From: MGBC108787 sp964591225
GTDB lineage: Bacteria > Bacillota_I > Bacilli_A > RF39 > UBA660
Assembly (NCBI GenBank): GCA_964591225.1
Contig: CAZQAO010000035.1
Location: 1-9,699 of the forward strand
DNA length: 9,699 bases
Reading direction: 5' to 3'
Made by a program: the position numbers and the translations under genes. The notes below the pieces were generated by a model, which ran no database searches, had not been told where the DNA came from, and was given only the letters and a program-made list of their open reading frames with translations. Shown piece by piece: positions 7,190 through 9,699 of the stretch; the first letter of the stretch is position 1; each line of letters starts with the position of its first letter.

Positions 7190-7967
7190 GATTTAACTTC
7201 TCCTTTCCGTCATCTTGTTTTAAAACATCAAGAGCAATTGTCATAAACGTAGAATAATCTTTATTAAACACGGAAGGCATCTTTTTTTGTAACGTAATAA
7301 TACTACCATTCATCACATAAGTATCGATATTTTTAATAAAAAAATCCGGAGTTAACGTATAATCAATATTGGCATTAATAATATTTTTAATATCAAATAA
7401 CGAAAAATAATTTTTAAAAGGATCCCGACTATTATTTAATAAAATCTTATAATTAGTAATATTATTTTCTTTAAAAATACTTACTAAAGATTTCATATTT
7501 TTTAAATCTAACGGATCATTAGTAATAACAAATAAAATTAGATCTACTTTATCTAAAGCAACAATATTATTCTCAGTAATACTATGAGTCGTATCAATAA
7601 TAACAATGTCATAATTAAAAACGGCTTTATCAATTAATAAGTCAATATATTTAGAATCAATTTTACCGGCTTGACGGGGATCTTTAGGACTAGGCAAAAT
7701 ATCAATATAATCATCGTATTTAGTAATATAATCAGTAAAATTTTGGTAACGATTATTATTATAATCGTCGACAAAATGATAAATATTTTTATCAAAAGGG
7801 CGATTTAAAGCGACACTAATTCCCCCATTAGAAAGATCAAGGTCAATTAAAAGGACTTTTTTTTCTAAATGTTCATAAACACCAGCTAAATTTAAAGCTG
7901 TAATAGTCTTACCCACACCGCCTTTAGCTGAAAAAAGACATATTGATTTTCCTTTTGCTCTTCCCAT
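7176..7967 (-). CDS. CpaE-like ParA/MinD-family ATPase without receiver domain
   Basis: A 263-residue P-loop ATPase of the ParA/MinD (SIMIBI) class. The deviant Walker A KGGVGKT (15-21) keeps the signature lysine Lys15. Walker A' is VLLIDLDLSNGG (38-49), and the Walker B-like strand is DIVIIDTT (120-127) with Asp125. The position at the head of the cpaF-tadB-tadC operon matches CpaE/TadZ, which localises the Tad machine to a cell site, usually a pole. Unlike the larger CpaE/TadZ proteins it has no N-terminal receiver-like domain: the P-loop begins within 15 residues of the start, and no earlier start is possible within the promoter-bearing gap. There is no MinD-type C-terminal amphipathic helix and no adjacent parB, minC or flhF, so chromosome partition or division-site roles are less likely. 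The ATG at 7967 follows GAGGG closely. Its 3' end overlaps cpaF by 14 bases. Confidence 0.88.
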   Translation of the reverse strand: MGRAKGKSICLFSAKGGVGKTITALNLAGVYEHLEKKVLLIDLDLSNGGISVALNRPFDKNIYHFVDDYNNNRYQNFTDYITKYDDYIDILPSPKDPRQAGKIDSKYIDLLIDKAVFNYDIVIIDTTHSITENNIVALDKVDLILFVITNDPLDLKNMKSLVSIFKENNITNYKILLNNSRDPFKNYFSLFDIKNIINANIDYTLTPDFFIKNIDTYVMNGSIITLQKKMPSVFNKDYSTFMTIALDVLKQDDGKEKLNHGEK

Positions 7968-7973
7968 TTTATC

Positions 7974-7987
7974 CCTCTATCCTCTAT
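7974..7987 (-). repeat. Tandem 7-bp repeat carrying two Shine-Dalgarno-like sites
   Basis: Two adjacent copies of ATAGAGG (minus strand; plus-strand CCTCTAT at 7974-7980 and 7981-7987) lie between the promoter and the CpaE-like start codon. Both copies contain AGAGG. The copy nearer the gene reads on into AGAGGG and sits about 6 bases before the ATG, so it is the likely ribosome binding site. The upstream copy overlaps the predicted transcription start. Confidence 0.6.
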
Positions 7988-8011
7988 ATTAAATATAAAC
8001 TAAATTAGAGG
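7981..8011. promoter_or_regulatory. Candidate operator: inverted repeat around the -10 box
   Basis: CCTCTA (7981-7986) and its reverse complement TAGAGG (8006-8011) flank a 19-base AT-rich centre. The dyad is centred at 7996, on the -10 box (7992-7997). Half of it lies upstream of the expected transcription start, so it cannot act as an RNA hairpin and would more naturally be a protein-binding site. Six-base arms can arise by chance, especially next to a tandem repeat of the same hexamer. Confidence 0.35.
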
Positions 8012-8020
8012 TAAAGTCAA
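7992..8020 (-). promoter_or_regulatory. Promoter of the tad-like operon
   Basis: Minus-strand reading: -35 TTGACT (8015-8020, 5 of 6 to consensus), a 17-base spacer, and -10 TATATT (7992-7997, 5 of 6). Transcription should begin near 7985, giving a leader of about 20 bases that holds only the ribosome binding region. This is the best-matched promoter in the window, which suggests the operon is not silent. Not verified by any experiment. Confidence 0.8.
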
Positions 8021-8051
8021 CGGATGAATACGGAAGGAGAGTGAGCCAAAT

Positions 8052-8079
8052 AAAAAAAATTATTCTTTGAATTCAAAGA
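8052..8079 (-). terminator. Possible terminator overlapping the end of obg
   Basis: A perfect 16-base palindrome, TCTTTGAATTCAAAGA (8064-8079), lies in the last codons of obg and can fold as a 6-bp stem with an AATT loop. On the minus strand it is followed by ATAA (stop codon TAA) and then a run of eight T (8052-8059). The stem is short with only two G-C pairs, and there are 4 bases before the T run, so termination is probably partial. A promoter for the next operon lies about 30 bases further on. Confidence 0.45.
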
Positions 8080-9334
8080 TATAATCTAATATTTGCACTT
8101 CATCGCCTCTTTTAGCACCTAACTTTTCAAGTTCCTCTTCGACACCCATGCCTTTTAATTTTCTAGCAAACCGCAGAACAGCTTCTTCTTCATCGAAACG
8201 AGTCATTTTAAATAATTTTTCGATAGCTTCGCCCTCTAAAACCCATATGCCATTTTCATTATGAATAGTATATGGTTTTTCATTTTGAAATTTGTAGACA
8301 ACGTAACTTTCATAATCTTCTTCTTTATAAATATCTTCATTAGGAATAGTTTCCAATAAATCAGCTAAATCGGTTAACATGGAAGTTAGACCTTCATTTT
8401 TTAATGCACTAACTTCATACACTTTTAAATTAGGAAAAGCTTGTTTAAATTTTTTTAAATTAAGAGGGGCATTTTCTAAATCCATTTTATTAGCAATAAC
8501 TACTTCGGTTTTATTTTTTAATTTCTCACTATACTCACTAATTTCTTGGCGAATCATTTTATAATCAGCAATGGGATCACGGCCTTCACTGGAACCCATA
8601 TCAATAACATGAGCTAGTATTTTCGTGCGCATAGCATGACGTAAAAATTGATGACCTAATCCGGCTCCTAAACTAGCATTTTCAATTAATCCCGGTAAAT
8701 CAGCCATTACAAAACTGCGCTCATCAGGAAGTTTAACTACCCCTAAATTAGGAGATAAAGTAGTAAAATGATAAGCCCCAATTTTCGGTTTAGCTGCACT
8801 AATTAAACTTAAAATAGTACTTTTACCAACACTAGGCATACCAATTAAACCAACATCAGCTATAACTTTTAATTCACATTTAACAACTACTTCTTCCCCT
8901 GGACAACCTAGTTCACTAAATTTGGGAGCTGGTTCATTATGAGTAGCAAAAGCTTTATTGCCACGACCACCCCGACCGCCATGAGCCACAATAATTTCTT
9001 GGCCATCTTCAGTTAAATCAGCTAATACTAAACCATTATCAGCATTATAAATAGTTGTTCCAGCTGGAACTTTAATAATAATATCTTTAGCATTCGCCCC
9101 ATTACGCGTACTACCCTTACCATTAACTCCCTTATCTGCTTTTACTTCCTTTTTATAACGTAAATCAATTAAGGTTTTTAAATTTTTATCAACTTTAAAA
9201 ATAATATCTCCGCCTTGACCACCATTGCCACCATCTGGTCCCCCCATTGGAACATATTTTTCACGGCGAAAAGAGGTACAACCGTCGCCCCCCTTACCAG
9301 CAATTAATTTAATCGTTACCTCATCCACAAACAT
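8060..9334 (-). CDS. obg: Ribosome-assembly GTPase Obg (CgtA)
   Basis: A complete 424-residue Obg. This essential GTPase associates with the large ribosomal subunit and links its maturation to the stringent and stress responses. Three domains are visible: the glycine-rich Obg fold (1-158) with GGPDGGNGGQGGDI (31-44) and HGGRGGRGN (118-126); the G domain with G1 GMPSVGKST (165-173), switch I HFTTLSPNLG (189-198), G3 DLPG (212-215), G4 NKMD (282-285) and G5 SAL (309-311); and a C-terminal OCT domain (about 343-424), the form typical of Gram-positive Obg. The ATG at 9334 has a GGTGAT site upstream and is the conserved MFVDEV start. It is transcribed alone or nearly so, being bracketed by terminators on both sides. 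No rplU or rpmA lies directly upstream, unlike in many other bacteria. Confidence 0.98.
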   Translation of the reverse strand: MFVDEVTIKLIAGKGGDGCTSFRREKYVPMGGPDGGNGGQGGDIIFKVDKNLKTLIDLRYKKEVKADKGVNGKGSTRNGANAKDIIIKVPAGTTIYNADNGLVLADLTEDGQEIIVAHGGRGGRGNKAFATHNEPAPKFSELGCPGEEVVVKCELKVIADVGLIGMPSVGKSTILSLISAAKPKIGAYHFTTLSPNLGVVKLPDERSFVMADLPGLIENASLGAGLGHQFLRHAMRTKILAHVIDMGSSEGRDPIADYKMIRQEISEYSEKLKNKTEVVIANKMDLENAPLNLKKFKQAFPNLKVYEVSALKNEGLTSMLTDLADLLETIPNEDIYKEEDYESYVVYKFQNEKPYTIHNENGIWVLEGEAIEKLFKMTRFDEEEAVLRFARKLKGMGVEEELEKLGAKRGDEVQILDYIFEFKE

Positions 9335-9352
9335 AAGTTATCACCACTTTTT

Positions 9353-9381
9353 ATTTTATTAAAATAAAGAAAAAAATGCAA
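9353..9381 (-). promoter_or_regulatory. Possible promoter of obg
   Basis: Minus-strand -35 TTGCAT (9376-9381, only 3 of 6) and -10 TAAAAT (9353-9358, 5 of 6) are separated by 17 bases. The -35 overlaps the 3' arm of the upstream terminator hairpin. The region is so AT-rich that a weak match is expected by chance, but a promoter is needed here if the terminator is efficient. Confidence 0.4.
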
Positions 9382-9399
9382 TTAGTTACCTTGCACTTT
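9370..9399 (-). terminator. Intrinsic terminator after the right-edge gene
   Basis: On the minus strand, AAAGTGCAA (9391-9399) pairs with TTGCATTTT (9373-9381) over 9 positions, one a G-U wobble, around a 9-base loop. The T run extends through 9370 (seven T). It begins 14 bases after the stop codon of the right-edge gene and separates it from obg. The inner TGCAA/TTGCA core gives it better stability than the other terminators here. Confidence 0.75.
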
Positions 9400-9413
9400 G
9401 TAATTTCCTATTT

Positions 9414-9699
9414 TTAATTTATCTTGCGACTTAAACTTAAAGCATCTACTTCTTCGTCATCAATTATATTAGTTAATAATTGGTCTATCGTGTCTTCAAT
9501 TGGTTGGATACTTGCTATTAATCTCATTTTTTCGCTATGATTAGGATTTTCTACAAATTCTGATTCCCTCCCTAATTTGATAGCAATATTATCATTTTGG
9601 GCCCTTGCAATAAGTTCCATATCCGCCTCATGGTATGGACTATTTAAAGAATTAAAATACATGGCCGTTTGACATAACTCGGAAGCGATAGCATTAGAG
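9414..9699 (-). CDS. Unrecognised acidic protein, 3' part only
   Basis: I do not recognise this protein. The reading frame stays open from the stop at 9414-9416 to the right edge (about 95 codons visible). A Met codon at 9662 is not a convincing start: it lacks a ribosome binding site, and the frame upstream continues as SNAIASELCQTA, so the true start probably lies outside the window. The visible part looks soluble and mostly helical, with no hydrophobic segment. It ends in an acidic stretch, IDDEEVDALSLSRKIN, after helices such as EDTIDQLLTNI. Spaced Ile/Leu residues (IQPIEDTIDQLLTNI) suggest an amphipathic helix that may mediate packing or dimerisation. Base composition resembles its neighbours. 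It ends just before a clear terminator, so it belongs to a separate unit from obg. Function unknown. Confidence 0.65.
   Translation of the reverse strand, partial: SNAIASELCQTAMYFNSLNSPYHEADMELIARAQNDNIAIKLGRESEFVENPNHSEKMRLIASIQPIEDTIDQLLTNIIDDEEVDALSLSRKIN

Noticed and set aside
7176..7967. Chromosome-partition ParA or division-site MinD
   Set aside because: No parB, parS, minC or MinD-type terminal amphipathic helix; overlap with cpaF ties it to the secretion operon.
8041..8070. Tiny plus-strand frame starting GTG at 8041 after AAGGAG
   Set aside because: Only nine codons before TGA, opposite the obg terminator, with no promoter seen; chance occurrence.
6582..8564. Plus-strand open frames at 6582-6767 and 8379-8564
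   Set aside because: Antisense to the cpaF catalytic core and to the Obg G domain; composition follows the complementary strand.
1..9699. CRISPR array, tRNA or rRNA gene, insertion sequence or prophage
   Set aside because: No regularly spaced repeats, no cloverleaf-like or rRNA-like segment, no transposase or integrase motif, and non-coding gaps are all under 100 bases.

Overview
The window comes from an AT-rich, low-GC Gram-positive-type bacterium (Bacillota/Mycoplasmatota side, perhaps an uncultured gut lineage such as RF39 or Erysipelotrichia relatives; the exact taxon is inference). Supporting points are the strong A/T bias at third codon positions, AAAGGAG-type ribosome binding sites, the gene order ruvA-ruvB-queA-tgt, and an Obg that ends in an OCT domain. 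Tryptophan is encoded by TGG at the positions I checked, and tadB ends in TGA within an ATGA overlap, so the standard bacterial code (table 11) applies rather than the Mycoplasma UGA=Trp code. Every gene I accept lies on the minus strand, so transcription runs from high to low coordinates.

Layout in transcription order. (1) 9414-9699: the 3' part of an unrecognised gene, closed by a good intrinsic terminator (9370-9399). (2) 8060-9334: obg, the ribosome-assembly GTPase, with a possible terminator formed by its last codons. (3) 4126-7967: a tight four-gene operon encoding a CpaE/ParA-like ATPase, the CpaF/TadA hexameric secretion ATPase, and the TadB and TadC inner-membrane platform proteins. 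It has its own near-consensus promoter (7992-8020) and terminator (4094-4119). (4) 1-4035: ruvA, ruvB, queA, tgt and a membrane-anchored pilin-like protein that runs off the left edge, expressed from a clear promoter (4052-4080).

Functionally the window mixes housekeeping modules with one accessory system. The housekeeping modules are Holliday-junction branch migration (RuvAB), queuosine modification of tRNA (QueA, Tgt) and ribosome maturation (Obg). The accessory system is the motor half of a Tad/Flp-type pilus or secretion machine, placed between obg and ruvA. No pilin, prepilin peptidase, TadE/TadF minor pilin or secretin gene sits in the operon. The only local candidate for a pilin-like substrate is the N-terminally anchored protein translationally coupled to the end of tgt, 3.8 kb further downstream and in a different transcription unit. 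That split is the most interesting feature of the window.

Non-coding space is minimal: 90 bp (4036-4125), 92 bp (7968-8059) and 79 bp (9335-9413), all of which hold recognisable promoters and/or terminators. No stretch over 300 bases lacks a gene. I saw no RNA gene, CRISPR array, insertion sequence or origin.
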